A stretch of 64,000 nt of DNA from Coriobacteriia bacterium (GCA_030655755.1 JAUSOQ010000049.1:1-64000), one strand, 5' to 3'. Counted from the stretch's first letter, positions 1 to 8,762 are shown. Notes: generated by a model not told the origin, from the letters alone. Program-made: numbers and translations.

Positions 1-2
1 GC

Positions 3-140
3 GTCGCCGATCTCATCGCTGCGATTCGACGGTTCATCAACGCCTGGAACGAGCGCTGTGAGCCTTTCAACTGGACGAAGGATGCGGATACGATCCTACG
101 TAAGGCCAACCGTCAAGACGCGTCGGTTACGCGACACTAG
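3..140 (+). mobile_element. IS630-family transposase, C-terminal end (5' part outside window)
   Basis: The open frame from the window edge to TAG at 138-140 encodes 45 residues. They include the motif FINAWNERCEPFNWTK and a basic tail ending in TRH, which resembles the C-terminal end of IS630/Tc1-mariner DDE transposases. Only the last part is visible, so I cannot tell whether the DDE triad is intact. The stop codon overlaps the stop codon of the convergent fusA2 gene, leaving no room for a separate terminal inverted repeat beyond the gene. Family assignment rests on pattern recognition of a short segment. Confidence 0.72.
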
Positions 141-2203
141 CGGCCTTCGGCTCGCGCCTTCTCGTATTCCTCGATGATCTTCTTGGCGTGATCACCGGGC
201 ACCTGTTCGTAGCTGTCTATCGTGATCGTGTAGCTGCCGGTGCCACTGGTGATAGAACGCAGGTGCGGTGAGTAATGAGTCACCTCGGCGTAGGGCGCCT
301 GGGCCTTGATCGTCTGAACGCCGGGACGAGGTGCGTCCATGCCCAAGACGCGACCACGGATCGAGGAGATATCGCCCATGACGGCGCCCGCGTAGTCGTC
401 GGGTATGGTGATCTCGAGGGTGGCGATCGGTTCTAGGAGGACTATGTCGGCCTTCTCGGCAGCCGCCTTGAAGCCAATGCGCGCTGCGTTCTTGAACGCC
501 ATCTCGCTGGAGTCGACCGCATGGTAGGAGCCGTCGTAGACGGCCACTTTCACATCGACGACAGGGTAGCCTGCGAGCACGCCGTGGGTCATGGTCTCTT
601 GGATGCCCTTGTCGACCGCCGGGATGAACTGTCGCGGGATGCGACCACCCACGATCTCATCCAGGAACTCATAGCCCTTTCCGGGGTTGGGTTCGAGGCG
701 AAGCCAGCAGTCACCGAATTGTCCGCTGCCACCGGTCTGTTTCTTGTGGCGGCCTTGCGCGGTTGCGGTCTTGCGGACGGTCTCACGGTAGGGGATTCGA
801 AGGTCTTCAAGTTCAGCCTCGACATGGAACCGCTCGTGGAGTCGCGAGAGGACGACATCGATGGAGGTGTCTCCCACTGCGGATAGCACTGTCTGGTGCG
901 TTTCCTCGTCTCGGCGAAGCACGAGTAGCGGGTCTTCATCCACGATGGATTTGAGTGCGGTGCCGAGTTTGTCCTCATCGGCCTTCGTCTTGGCGATGAT
1001 CGCGACGGGGTACTGTGGCTTGGGAACCGGTATGGGAGCGAAGACCGTGTTCCCGTCAGCGGAAAGCGTGTCGTTCGTGAGCGTGTCGTTCAGCTTGGCG
1101 AGGACGGCGATGTCGCCTGCCGGCGCCGCTTCGATGTCGGTGGTCTCCTTGCCGAGTGCTTTGAAGACGTGTGCAATGCGTTCTTTTTTGCCGGTCCTCG
1201 AGTTGATGAGGTCGGTGTTGGGCTTGAGCGTGCCGGCGACGACCTTGACGAACGAAAGGCGTCCGACGTAGGGGTCGGACATACTCTTGAAGGTGAACAC
1301 GGTAGTGGCGCCGTCTACGCTGATGTGCACGTCGCTGCCGTCGGTGGTGGAGAGCGGGCCGTGCGCTGTCGGTTCGGGGAAGAACGAGACGATCTCTTCC
1401 ATGAGATCGCGGACCCCGATGAGTTTGGTAGCCGAGCCGATGAAGACGGGAATGAAGATGCCCTGCGCTATGGCCAGACCCAGAAGACGTTCGAGGTCTT
1501 CCTGGGTCAGTTTCTCTCCCTCGAGATACTTCTCCATGAGTTCATCGTCTGCTTCTGCCACGAGTTCAAGCAGCTTCTCTCGCCACTCCTCGGCTGCATC
1601 GGCATACTCTGCCGGGATATCGATGACGTCGACGTCATCACCCTCACCATGTACATACGCTTTCATGCGGATGATATCGATGACGCCCTTGAAGCTCGCT
1701 TCTTTCCCGATCGGGATCTGGACGGCGCCCACGCGATGCCCGAATGCCGTGTCAAGCGCATGCATGGCTGCCTCGAAATCCGCGTTGTCTTTATCGAGGC
1801 GATTGATGAAAACGGTGCGGGCGATCCCCATGTCCGCGGCTACGTCCCAGAGCCGTGCAGTCTGTACCTGAGGACCGGAGACGGCATCGACCACGAAAAG
1901 AGCCATCTCAGCGGCTTCCATTCCGGCGATGGCATCGCCGATGAAGTCCGCGTAGCCCGGGGTGTCGATGATATTGACCTTGATGTCTTTGAACACAAAG
2001 GGGGCGAGTGAGAGGTTGACGGTCATCTTGCGCTTGATCTCTTCGCTGTCGTAGTCCAGCGAAGAATGGCCGTCATCGATGCTGCCGAGGCGCTTCGTCT
2101 CTCCGGCCATGTAGAGCATCGCCTCGGCAAGGGAAGTCTTCCCCGCGCCCCCATGGCCCACCAATACGACGTTTCGGACCTTGTCTGTGCTCGGCGCTCC
2201 CAT
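137..2203 (-). CDS. fusA2: Elongation factor G-like GTPase (EF-G2/FusA2 type)
   Basis: About 688 residues with the EF-G domain order: GTPase domain, domain II, then domains III-V. The P-loop reads GHGGAGKTS, characteristic of the EF-G2 subfamily, where canonical EF-G has AHIDAGKTT. The G3 motif is DTPG; the G4 motif is NRLD instead of NKxD. EF-G2 proteins bind ribosomes, but their role as translocases is uncertain. Two in-frame ATGs lie at the start. I chose the one at 2203 because an AGGAGG (complement of 2212-2217) sits 8 nt upstream of it; the ATG at 2209 would have only 2 nt of spacing. The gene is convergent with, and overlaps by 3 nt, an IS630-type transposase end. Confidence 0.93.
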   Translation of the reverse strand: MGAPSTDKVRNVVLVGHGGAGKTSLAEAMLYMAGETKRLGSIDDGHSSLDYDSEEIKRKMTVNLSLAPFVFKDIKVNIIDTPGYADFIGDAIAGMEAAEMALFVVDAVSGPQVQTARLWDVAADMGIARTVFINRLDKDNADFEAAMHALDTAFGHRVGAVQIPIGKEASFKGVIDIIRMKAYVHGEGDDVDVIDIPAEYADAAEEWREKLLELVAEADDELMEKYLEGEKLTQEDLERLLGLAIAQGIFIPVFIGSATKLIGVRDLMEEIVSFFPEPTAHGPLSTTDGSDVHISVDGATTVFTFKSMSDPYVGRLSFVKVVAGTLKPNTDLINSRTGKKERIAHVFKALGKETTDIEAAPAGDIAVLAKLNDTLTNDTLSADGNTVFAPIPVPKPQYPVAIIAKTKADEDKLGTALKSIVDEDPLLVLRRDEETHQTVLSAVGDTSIDVVLSRLHERFHVEAELEDLRIPYRETVRKTATAQGRHKKQTGGSGQFGDCWLRLEPNPGKGYEFLDEIVGGRIPRQFIPAVDKGIQETMTHGVLAGYPVVDVKVAVYDGSYHAVDSSEMAFKNAARIGFKAAAEKADIVLLEPIATLEITIPDDYAGAVMGDISSIRGRVLGMDAPRPGVQTIKAQAPYAEVTHYSPHLRSITSGTGSYTITIDSYEQVPGDHAKKIIEEYEKARAEGR

Positions 2204-2243
2204 GCGCATCGCCTCCTGTGGCTCACAAGCTGACGAAAGTGAA

Positions 2244-2291
2244 TGACCACGGTCGTCGTATCCGGCGTCCGCGGCGGACTCCGTGTGGTCA
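2244..2291 (-). promoter_or_regulatory. Imperfect hairpin in the fusA2 5' leader
   Basis: TGACCACGG (2244-2252) faces CCGTGTGGTCA (2281-2291) with one bulged base, and an inner GTCCG/CGGAC stem lies between them. It falls 40-90 nt upstream of the fusA2 start on the transcribed strand. A role in translation control is speculative. Confidence 0.3.
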
Positions 2292-2400
2292 CACGACAGT
2301 CCAGTTGATGCTACGAACGGTCATGACGTGAAAACAGGCAAAGCAAACATAGCATATACGCGCTTAAGCAAAGGATCATCGGACGGGCGGTGCAGTCGGG

Positions 2401-2429
2401 TTACCCGGAGGTTGTCGCATTGGTAGAAT
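2401..2429 (+). promoter_or_regulatory. Candidate extended -10 promoter for the cyclophilin gene
   Basis: TAGAAT at 2424-2429 is preceded by TGG, an extended -10, with a weak TTACCC -35 at 2401-2406 and a 17-bp spacer. It lies 44 bp before the chosen ATG. The rest of the 2204-2472 gap holds the divergent fusA2 leader and nothing else I can identify. Confidence 0.38.
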
Positions 2430-2472
2430 GGGACGGACCATGACGGGCATGACACTCCCCAAGGAGGGGCCG

Positions 2473-3012
2473 ATGCACACATCAAAGGTCGAAGTCACCG
2501 GGATGGAGATAGCTTTCGTCACGACATCGAAGGGTGTGGTCAAGCTCGCCTTCTTCGCTGAGGACGCTCCCAACACCGTGGCCACCTTTGTTGAACTTGC
2601 GACGGACGGCTTCTATGACGGGATCAAGTTCCATCGGGTGGAACCGAACTTCGTCGTACAGGGCGGTGACCCCCTGACCAAGCCTCTAAGTGAGGATGAG
2701 GTAGCCGAGATCGTACGCCGTCAGAAGGCGAGCATCCATTCGCCATCAGATCCCGCACTTGGGACCGGTGGTCCCGGTTTCAGTATCGCCGCGGAGTTCA
2801 ACGATAGGCCGCACGTCGAGGGCACACTCGCGATGGCGCGCTCGCAGCATGTCGACTCGGCCGGATCGCAGTTCTATATCTGTCTTGGACCCCAGCCGTT
2901 CCTCGATGGTCAGTACACTGTGTTCGGTCAGGTCGTAGAGGGTATGGATGTTGTCCGCTCCATTGGAGCGGGAGACGCCATCGAGTCCGTCGTCATCGAA
3001 CAACGGCAGTAG
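2473..3012 (+). CDS. Cyclophilin-type peptidyl-prolyl cis-trans isomerase
   Basis: This 179-residue protein accelerates proline isomerisation during folding. It carries cyclophilin signatures: FHRVEPNFVVQGGDP in the N-terminal half, then a stretch with HVEGTLAMAR and SAGSQFYICL, and a C-terminal FGQVVEGMDVV. I see no signal peptide or lipobox, so it is probably cytoplasmic. The open frame extends to 2428, but the ATG at 2473 has a strong AAGGAGG (2461-2467) at good spacing and fits the family start better. It precedes the TPR gene by 17 bp and is probably cotranscribed with it. Confidence 0.93.
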   Translation: MHTSKVEVTGMEIAFVTTSKGVVKLAFFAEDAPNTVATFVELATDGFYDGIKFHRVEPNFVVQGGDPLTKPLSEDEVAEIVRRQKASIHSPSDPALGTGGPGFSIAAEFNDRPHVEGTLAMARSQHVDSAGSQFYICLGPQPFLDGQYTVFGQVVEGMDVVRSIGAGDAIESVVIEQRQ

Positions 3013-3029
3013 CCGAGACAGGGGATGTT

Positions 3030-4298
3030 GTGGACGACGCGAGGTTCCAGCAAGGCTTAGAGGCGTACGGATCCGGCGATTTCCGTGTCGCCGCCAGGGA
3101 GTTCCTTGGTGCGACGAACGGCAAGGAAGATGGACCCGCGTATCATCAGGCGGGCAACGCACTCATGCGGCTCAAGCGTTTCGATGATGCCATAGCGGTC
3201 TACACCAAAGCTCTTAACGATGCGTCCTACGAACGCCGTTCGACGGTGCACGCCAACCTTGGCGCCGCTTTGGTTGTAGCCAAGCGCTACAAGGAGGCCG
3301 TGGATGCGTACCGGGCGGCGCTTGATGATCCGGGATACAAGACACGTTACAAAGCGCTGCAGGGCATGGCAGGCGTGTTGTTCGAGATGGGTCGCACGGA
3401 GGATGCTGCTGAGTCGTATCGGATGGCGGCGTTTGATGATGCTAACCCCGACCCCGGCAAGGCGCTCAACAACCTTGGGCTCGCCTTCATGAAGCTCGGC
3501 CGTCCGCAGGACGCCGTGGAGGCCTATCGTGCCGCAGTGGACGTAGAGCGATACGCAGGGCGCGGGAAGGCGTTGGCGAACCTCGGCATGGCGTATATTG
3601 CGCTGGGTATGCACGAGAACGCCGTGCGCGCGTTCGAGCGTGCACAAGGCGAGTTCGCTTATGTCCTGCCGGCTGCCGCGGTCGCGGCCTATGAGGCAGG
3701 CAAGGACGCGCTTGATGCGCCGGAGCTCGTGGAGGGTTGGCGTACAGGTGAACTTCCGCCGCTGGGTATGACACCCAAGCGCGATCGGAGTGAGGAACTC
3801 GACGAGTCCGAGAGCGAGTTCTTCACGAGGACGGACGGCGACATGAAGGTTGCCGACAGGGAGACCCGGAAGCGCGAGCGCGTCGAACGGCAGAGCGCCC
3901 GTAACGTCTGGGTCACCGCCGCAGTCTGGGTCGCGGTAGCCGTTATCGTGCTCGGAGGACTGGCGTTCGCATGGCTGAGCGGTATCGGCTACCCGACTCA
4001 ATCGATGACGGTGAGCAGTGTGCTCGACGGGTACAGTGCGGGCTCGAGCGTTTCCGAGTTCTGGGTCGCGGTTCCCACCGCGGACGTGGAGAAGGAGATG
4101 GGCAACCTACCGGTCGATTTCGCGTCGTACGAGATCGGCGCGATCGAGCGTTCCGCGAAATCGTCGAAGGTCGAAGTCACCATCATGCTTGAGACGGGAG
4201 CGCCGCTCACATACCAGATAATGATGGTTCGCGAGGGTGTCGGCTGGAAGATCAACGGGATCACGAATGATTGGCGTTCCACAGGTGGGGGTTCGTAG
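3030..4298 (+). CDS. TPR-repeat protein with a single membrane segment
   Basis: The protein has 422 residues and a GTG start. Residues 1 to about 225 form consecutive tetratricopeptide repeats of the pattern A-x2-NLG-x-A with GR-x2-DA-x-EAYR. A charged linker follows (about 230-290), then one strongly hydrophobic helix at about 292-317, and a C-terminal domain of about 105 residues predicted outside the membrane. The arrangement implies a cytoplasmic TPR scaffold anchored in the membrane by its C-terminal half. I do not recognise the C-terminal domain, so partner and function are unknown. It lies between the cyclophilin gene and ndk. Confidence 0.88.
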   Translation: MDDARFQQGLEAYGSGDFRVAAREFLGATNGKEDGPAYHQAGNALMRLKRFDDAIAVYTKALNDASYERRSTVHANLGAALVVAKRYKEAVDAYRAALDDPGYKTRYKALQGMAGVLFEMGRTEDAAESYRMAAFDDANPDPGKALNNLGLAFMKLGRPQDAVEAYRAAVDVERYAGRGKALANLGMAYIALGMHENAVRAFERAQGEFAYVLPAAAVAAYEAGKDALDAPELVEGWRTGELPPLGMTPKRDRSEELDESESEFFTRTDGDMKVADRETRKRERVERQSARNVWVTAAVWVAVAVIVLGGLAFAWLSGIGYPTQSMTVSSVLDGYSAGSSVSEFWVAVPTADVEKEMGNLPVDFASYEIGAIERSAKSSKVEVTIMLETGAPLTYQIMMVREGVGWKINGITNDWRSTGGGS

Positions 4299-4360
4299 CA
4301 CAGATTCGTGTCCAGGTATCCGCGCGCGGCCGTTCGTAGCAACTCCAAGCAGGTATGGGG

Positions 4361-4390
4361 TTGCGCGCGACGTAACTTTGTTGCTATATG
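4361..4390 (+). promoter_or_regulatory. Weak candidate promoter upstream of ndk
   Basis: TTGCGC (4361-4366) and TATATG (4385-4390) are separated by 18 bp, 35 bp before the ndk start. Both boxes match the consensus only partly. This 127-bp gap is the largest in the neighbourhood and may be where ndk and perhaps the following hyd genes are transcribed from. Confidence 0.28.
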
Positions 4391-4425
4391 ACACAAGGTT
4401 GTTTTGCCCCATTGAAGGAGAGCGC

Positions 4426-4827
4426 GTGATCCAGCAGACATATGTGATGATCAAGCCAGATGCCGTCGCGCGTGGCCTTGCGGGCCGCATCATCGCCCGT
4501 TTTGAGGCCGTGGGCCTCACCATCGAGCGCATGGAGTACGGCATGGTCACCCCTGAACAGGCCGCTGCCAACTATGCGGAGCATGAAGGCAGGCCCTTCT
4601 ATACAGGGCTCGTCGAGTACATCACCTCCGGGCCGGTCGTGAAGATCGTTCTGTCCGGCCCCTCGGCGGTCCCGGTCGTCCGTAAGCTTATGGGCGCAAC
4701 TGATCCCGCCGAGTCTGCGCCCGGCACGATCCGCGGTGACTTCGGTCTGACACTGGATGCGAACATCGTTCACGGTTCGGACTCTCCTGAAAGCGCCGAG
4801 CGGGAGATAGCGATCTTCTTCGGCTAG
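4426..4827 (+). CDS. ndk: Nucleoside diphosphate kinase
   Basis: This 133-residue enzyme transfers the terminal phosphate of NTPs to NDPs through a phosphohistidine. The N-terminus has TYVMIKPDAV, and the active-site loop reads NIVHGSDS with the catalytic histidine near residue 116, followed by ESAEREIAIFF. Length is normal for the family. The start is GTG at 4426, with GAAGGAG at 4414-4420. The open frame continues upstream to 4237 but that part has no Ndk similarity. It is followed 46 bp later by hydB with no visible terminator. Confidence 0.95.
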   Translation: MIQQTYVMIKPDAVARGLAGRIIARFEAVGLTIERMEYGMVTPEQAAANYAEHEGRPFYTGLVEYITSGPVVKIVLSGPSAVPVVRKLMGATDPAESAPGTIRGDFGLTLDANIVHGSDSPESAEREIAIFFG

Positions 4828-4873
4828 AGTCCGATGGTCTTTCAGTTGTCACCATTCGTGTGAGGGGGCCTCG

Positions 4874-5896
4874 ATGTTCTTTCGTGTGATCGACAAGGAG
4901 CGCCTGCCGGACCTCATCGCCGGACTGTCGTCTGAGTATGAGGTCGTCGGCCCGGTCGAGAAGGATGGGCGGTTCGTTTTTGCGCCGATCTCGGATCCCG
5001 CACAGGTCCGACTCGACTACGATACGACACTTCTCCCGCCCAAGAAGTGGTTCCTGCCGCCCAAGGAGACGATCATGCGTTTCTGCCGAGCGGATGAAGA
5101 GGTCGTCGACGACGAGGTGTTCGCGCCACCGCGCGTGCTCTTCGGTCTGCATCCGTGCGACATCAACGCGTTGCTATTGATGGACAACGTGTTCTTGGAA
5201 GGCTACGTCGATCCGTACTACAAGGCGCGTCGCGAGAACACTCTCATCGTGGGGATGTCGTGCATGCCCACTGAGACATGTTTCTGCAACGTTTGGAATA
5301 CGGATGAGGTCCACTGGGGCTTCGATATCTTCCTGACCGATCTCGGTGATCGCTACTATGCCTCGTTACGAACGGTCAAAGGCGCTGAGATCCTCGATCG
5401 CCATGTGGCGAATCGTGCGGTGAGCGACGAGGACACCAGGGAGTTCCAGCGGGTCGTTCACAGGTTCAAGCAGGGTTTCAACAACAATGTCGACACGACG
5501 CAGCTCCCCGTGCTGTTGGACGCCAAGTTCGATAGTCCGATCTGGGATGAGATCGGCGACGCATGTCTGTCCTGTGGCGCGTGTTCGATGGTCTGTCCTA
5601 CCTGCTACTGCTTCGATGTCGCCGATCGACTTGAGCCTGACCAGAAGACAGGCCTGAGAATCCGCACGTGGGACTCCTGCCAGTTCAAGGAATTCGCAGC
5701 AGTAGCGCACGGGCAGAACTTTCGAGAAGACCGTGCAAGTCGCGTGAAGTATCGCTATTACCACAAACAGTGGGGCTATCTCTCGAAGTTCGAACGCGTT
5801 CTGTGTGTAGGATGCGGACGCTGTGCGCGCGCATGCCCCGCTGGTATCAGCCCCGTCAAGGTCATAGAGGCTTTGCAGACCGGGGAGGTCCAATGA
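4874..5896 (+). CDS. hydB: [NiFe] hydrogenase (group 3b/sulfhydrogenase type) beta subunit, iron-sulfur protein
   Basis: At 340 residues it matches HydB/AsrA-like 4Fe-4S dicluster proteins, which carry electrons between the hydrogenase core and the flavin subunit. Two C-terminal cluster motifs are visible: CLSCGACSMVC followed by PTCYCFD, and CVGCGRCARACPAG. An ATG start is preceded by a GAGGGGG ribosome site. It is the first gene of a hydB-hydG-hydD-hydA set in the order known for Pyrococcus-type cytoplasmic NADP(H) hydrogenases. Its stop overlaps the hydG start (ATGA). Confidence 0.9.
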   Translation: MFFRVIDKERLPDLIAGLSSEYEVVGPVEKDGRFVFAPISDPAQVRLDYDTTLLPPKKWFLPPKETIMRFCRADEEVVDDEVFAPPRVLFGLHPCDINALLLMDNVFLEGYVDPYYKARRENTLIVGMSCMPTETCFCNVWNTDEVHWGFDIFLTDLGDRYYASLRTVKGAEILDRHVANRAVSDEDTREFQRVVHRFKQGFNNNVDTTQLPVLLDAKFDSPIWDEIGDACLSCGACSMVCPTCYCFDVADRLEPDQKTGLRIRTWDSCQFKEFAAVAHGQNFREDRASRVKYRYYHKQWGYLSKFERVLCVGCGRCARACPAGISPVKVIEALQTGEVQ

Positions 5897-6759
5897 GCGC
5901 GGCGCATACGCAGGAACGCCAGATGAGCAGTGATGGGAACCCGTATCGTCCGTGGCCGGCGCGGATCACATCGATCTTGGATCTTACCGAGAAAGAGAAG
6001 CTCTTCGAACTCCGGATCATCGATCCGGAGATTCGCGAGGCCTTCCAATTCCACGCCGGCCAGTTTGTGGAGGTATCCATATTCGGCGTGGGAGAGGCGC
6101 CGATCTCTATCTCATCTGCACCGAGCAAGCAAGGGTTCATCGAGTTGTGTGTTCGCAACGCCGGTGACGTGACGGGCGCCCTTCACAAAAAGCGGTGTGG
6201 TGACGTTGTCGGTCTTCGTGGGCCGTTGGGTCGCGGGTTCCCATTCGAGGCGATGAAGGGGAACGATGTCCTTCTTGTGGCCGGAGGCCTGGGAATCGCC
6301 CCTCTGAAGTCTCTGATCAACCACATCCACGATGAGCGACACGAGTTCGGCAAGGTCACGATCATGTATGGCGCTAGGAACCCGAGTGAGGTGCTCTTCC
6401 GATACCAGTTCGACATGTGGAGGCATCGTGACGATTTCAATCTGATGCTGACCGTCGATGAGTCCGATGACGCATGGGATGGCGAGGTCGGATTGGTGAC
6501 GAAGCTGTTCGAGAAAATCGATGTTGATCCTGACAACACGTACGGCGCTGTCTGTGGACCGCCGGTGATGTACGAGTTCGTGATCGCTGAGATGCGCAAG
6601 AAGAACATGGACGTCGACAAGATATACATGTCGTTCGAGCGCCGTATGAAGTGCGGTATCGGCAAGTGCGGTCACTGTGGTGTCGGTCATCAGTACGCAT
6701 GCATCGATGGCCCTGTGTTCAGCTACTGGGAAGCGATGAACCTGCAGGGGGCGATATAG
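5893..6759 (+). CDS. hydG: [NiFe] hydrogenase gamma subunit, FAD/NAD(P)-binding reductase
   Basis: The 288-residue protein belongs to the ferredoxin-NADP reductase-like family (HydG/AsrB). In order it has an FAD-binding barrel with PISISSAP, the NAD(P) fold motif VAGGLGIAPL, a GPP-VM segment (CGPPVMYEF), and a C-terminal [2Fe-2S] motif, CGIGKCGHC plus a later Cys. It would pass electrons from the hydrogenase clusters to NAD(P)+. The frame runs farther upstream inside hydB, but the ATG at 5893 overlaps the hydB stop and gives the usual length. A second possible ATG lies 12 codons in. Confidence 0.9.
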   Translation: MSAAHTQERQMSSDGNPYRPWPARITSILDLTEKEKLFELRIIDPEIREAFQFHAGQFVEVSIFGVGEAPISISSAPSKQGFIELCVRNAGDVTGALHKKRCGDVVGLRGPLGRGFPFEAMKGNDVLLVAGGLGIAPLKSLINHIHDERHEFGKVTIMYGARNPSEVLFRYQFDMWRHRDDFNLMLTVDESDDAWDGEVGLVTKLFEKIDVDPDNTYGAVCGPPVMYEFVIAEMRKKNMDVDKIYMSFERRMKCGIGKCGHCGVGHQYACIDGPVFSYWEAMNLQGAI

Positions 6760-7503
6760 ATGGCGCCGCGTGTAGTGATCGTCGGTCTGGCGAGCGATTT
6801 TGGCTGTCAGGTCCAGATGACGAACATCGAAGATGATCTGCTCGATGTGCTTGGGTTGATCGATCTGCAGTACTGGCAGCTTGCGTCATCGGGCCATATG
6901 CCCGAGGAATACGATATCGCTATCGTGGAGGGCGCCGTCACGACCCAGGAGCACGTTGAACTGCTGAAGCGTCTGAGGAAGACGGCTGCTGTGGTCATGA
7001 CGATCGGGTCATGTGCGGACACGGGTGGTATTCTTGCGCTTGCGAACTGCGTCGATCCCGATGTTGCGTATGCGGCAGTCTACGGCAAAGGTCCGGAGGT
7101 GGCGCGAGGACGTCGTGCACCGGGACCGGTCGACGCTGTGATCCATGTCGACTATCGTGTCCCAGGCTGTCCGATCGACACGGATGAGTTCATCAATGTC
7201 TTGTCCCGGGCTCTGCAGGGTCTTGCAGATCGGACTCCGGTCGATCCGCTGTGTGCTATCTGCAAGACCAAGGAGAACGTGTGTTTCCTCGACCGGGGAG
7301 AGGTTTGTCTCGGGCTTGTGACCCGGACGGGATGTGGGGCTAAGTGCCCGACTCTGAATCGTCCCTGCACCGGATGTCGGGGTTTGGCGCCTGATGCGAA
7401 TCTTGAAGCGGCCCGGGCTGCTTTTGTGAGTAAGGGTCTCGACCCAACTGAGCTTGAACGCCGCTTCGACCTGTACAATGCAGCCCGGGAGGTCACCCGA
7501 TGA
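6760..7503 (+). CDS. hydD: [NiFe] hydrogenase delta (small) subunit
   Basis: This 247-residue small subunit holds the iron-sulfur relay next to the nickel site. Cysteines expected for the proximal cluster occur in ASDFGCQ, GSCADTGG and VPGCPID. A cysteine-rich C-terminal region (CAICKTKENVC, then TGCGAKCP and PCTGCRG) provides further cluster ligands. It starts immediately after hydG and overlaps hydA by 4 bp, so the two core subunits are translationally coupled. Confidence 0.9.
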   Translation: MAPRVVIVGLASDFGCQVQMTNIEDDLLDVLGLIDLQYWQLASSGHMPEEYDIAIVEGAVTTQEHVELLKRLRKTAAVVMTIGSCADTGGILALANCVDPDVAYAAVYGKGPEVARGRRAPGPVDAVIHVDYRVPGCPIDTDEFINVLSRALQGLADRTPVDPLCAICKTKENVCFLDRGEVCLGLVTRTGCGAKCPTLNRPCTGCRGLAPDANLEAARAAFVSKGLDPTELERRFDLYNAAREVTR

Positions 7504-8762
7504 GCCTCATCACCGTTGAACACGTCGCTCGCATCGAGGGCCATGGGACGATAAGCGTCGAACTCGACGGCTCGATCGTCAAAGACGTTCGTATGGATAT
7601 CGTCGAGCCTGCACGCTTCTTCGAACCGATGATCGTAGGCCGTCGTTTCGATGAGATCTCGCTTATCACCAGTCGCATCTGTGGCATATGCTCACCGACC
7701 CACACTGTCACCTCGCTAAAGGCTATCGAGGATGCCATGAACATCCCGGTCAGCGAGCGTACGGAGTTGTTCCGCAAACTACTCGTGTACGGTTCCTTCC
7801 TTCAAAACCATGCGACACACCTCTACATCTTCTCCGCGCCGGACTATGTGGGTCTGCCAAGTGTGTTTCCACTTGCCGAGACACACCCCGACGTTTTCCA
7901 GCGTGCGCTGAAGATCAAGAAGGCCGGAAACGAACTCTGCACTCTCGTGGGAGGCCGTCCGGTGCATCCGGTGACAGCGGTCATGGGAGGTTTTTCGCAA
8001 GAACCGGATCCGAGAGAACTCGAGGTCTTCCGCGATAGGCTGGCGGATCTTGTGGACGATGCGGTCGCGACGGCACAGATGTTCGACTCGTTCGAGGTGC
8101 CGGAGTTCTCGTCGTCTGGCGATATGCTCGCCTTGGTCGAGGACGATGGATACGCTGTCTACGACGGTGATACCGCCGCTCTTGAGGCGGGTTGGCGGCG
8201 TCCCGTCGCAGAGTATCGCGCTTTCATTACCGAGGAGGTTTTTGCGCACAGTAATGCCAAGCACAGTACATCAGGCGGGCGCTCGTTCATGACCGGTGCG
8301 ATCGCACGCGTGAATCTATCGCGCGATATGCTGATGCCGCGCGCTGCCGAGGTACTTGCGTCTCTGAACGTCAGAGTGGTCGAGAAGAACACGTTCCTCA
8401 ACAACGTGTGTCAGGCGGTCGAGTTGATCGACGCGTGCGAGCGATGCACGATGTACTGTGACCGTCTGCTGGACGAAGGTGGGACCAGCGTTCCTGTGGA
8501 GTTTGAGATCAAAGCCGGGTCTGGTGTCGGTGCGACCGAGGCGCCACGAGGGACCGTCTATCACAGCTACTCTATCGGCGACGATGGTTTTGTGACGGGT
8601 GGCGATATCATCACGCCCACCGCACAGAACCTCGGAAACCTTGAAGCAGACATGCGGGCTTTCGCACCTACGATCGCTGATCTGCCGTACGAAGAGTTCA
8701 TTCTTGGCATGGAGAAGCTCGTTCGTGCGTACGATCTGTGTCTGTCTTGTTCTGTACATTAG
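7500..8762 (+). CDS. hydA: [NiFe] hydrogenase alpha (large, catalytic) subunit
   Basis: A 420-residue catalytic subunit that splits or forms H2 at a NiFe(CN)2CO centre. The L1 motif is RICGICSPTH (Cys61, Cys64) and the L2 motif is DLCLSCSVH (Cys414, Cys417, His420). The reading frame stops directly after that last histidine, so there is no C-terminal extension for a maturation endopeptidase to remove. Family-level placement in group 3 follows from the hydBGDA context. No hyp maturation genes are in the window. The gene is followed after 34 bp by rnfC. Confidence 0.92.
   Translation: MSLITVEHVARIEGHGTISVELDGSIVKDVRMDIVEPARFFEPMIVGRRFDEISLITSRICGICSPTHTVTSLKAIEDAMNIPVSERTELFRKLLVYGSFLQNHATHLYIFSAPDYVGLPSVFPLAETHPDVFQRALKIKKAGNELCTLVGGRPVHPVTAVMGGFSQEPDPRELEVFRDRLADLVDDAVATAQMFDSFEVPEFSSSGDMLALVEDDGYAVYDGDTAALEAGWRRPVAEYRAFITEEVFAHSNAKHSTSGGRSFMTGAIARVNLSRDMLMPRAAEVLASLNVRVVEKNTFLNNVCQAVELIDACERCTMYCDRLLDEGGTSVPVEFEIKAGSGVGATEAPRGTVYHSYSIGDDGFVTGGDIITPTAQNLGNLEADMRAFAPTIADLPYEEFILGMEKLVRAYDLCLSCSVH

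Noticed and set aside
1169-2011. 280-codon + strand frame inside fusA2
   Set aside because: It is a shadow of a conserved GTPase gene on the other strand.
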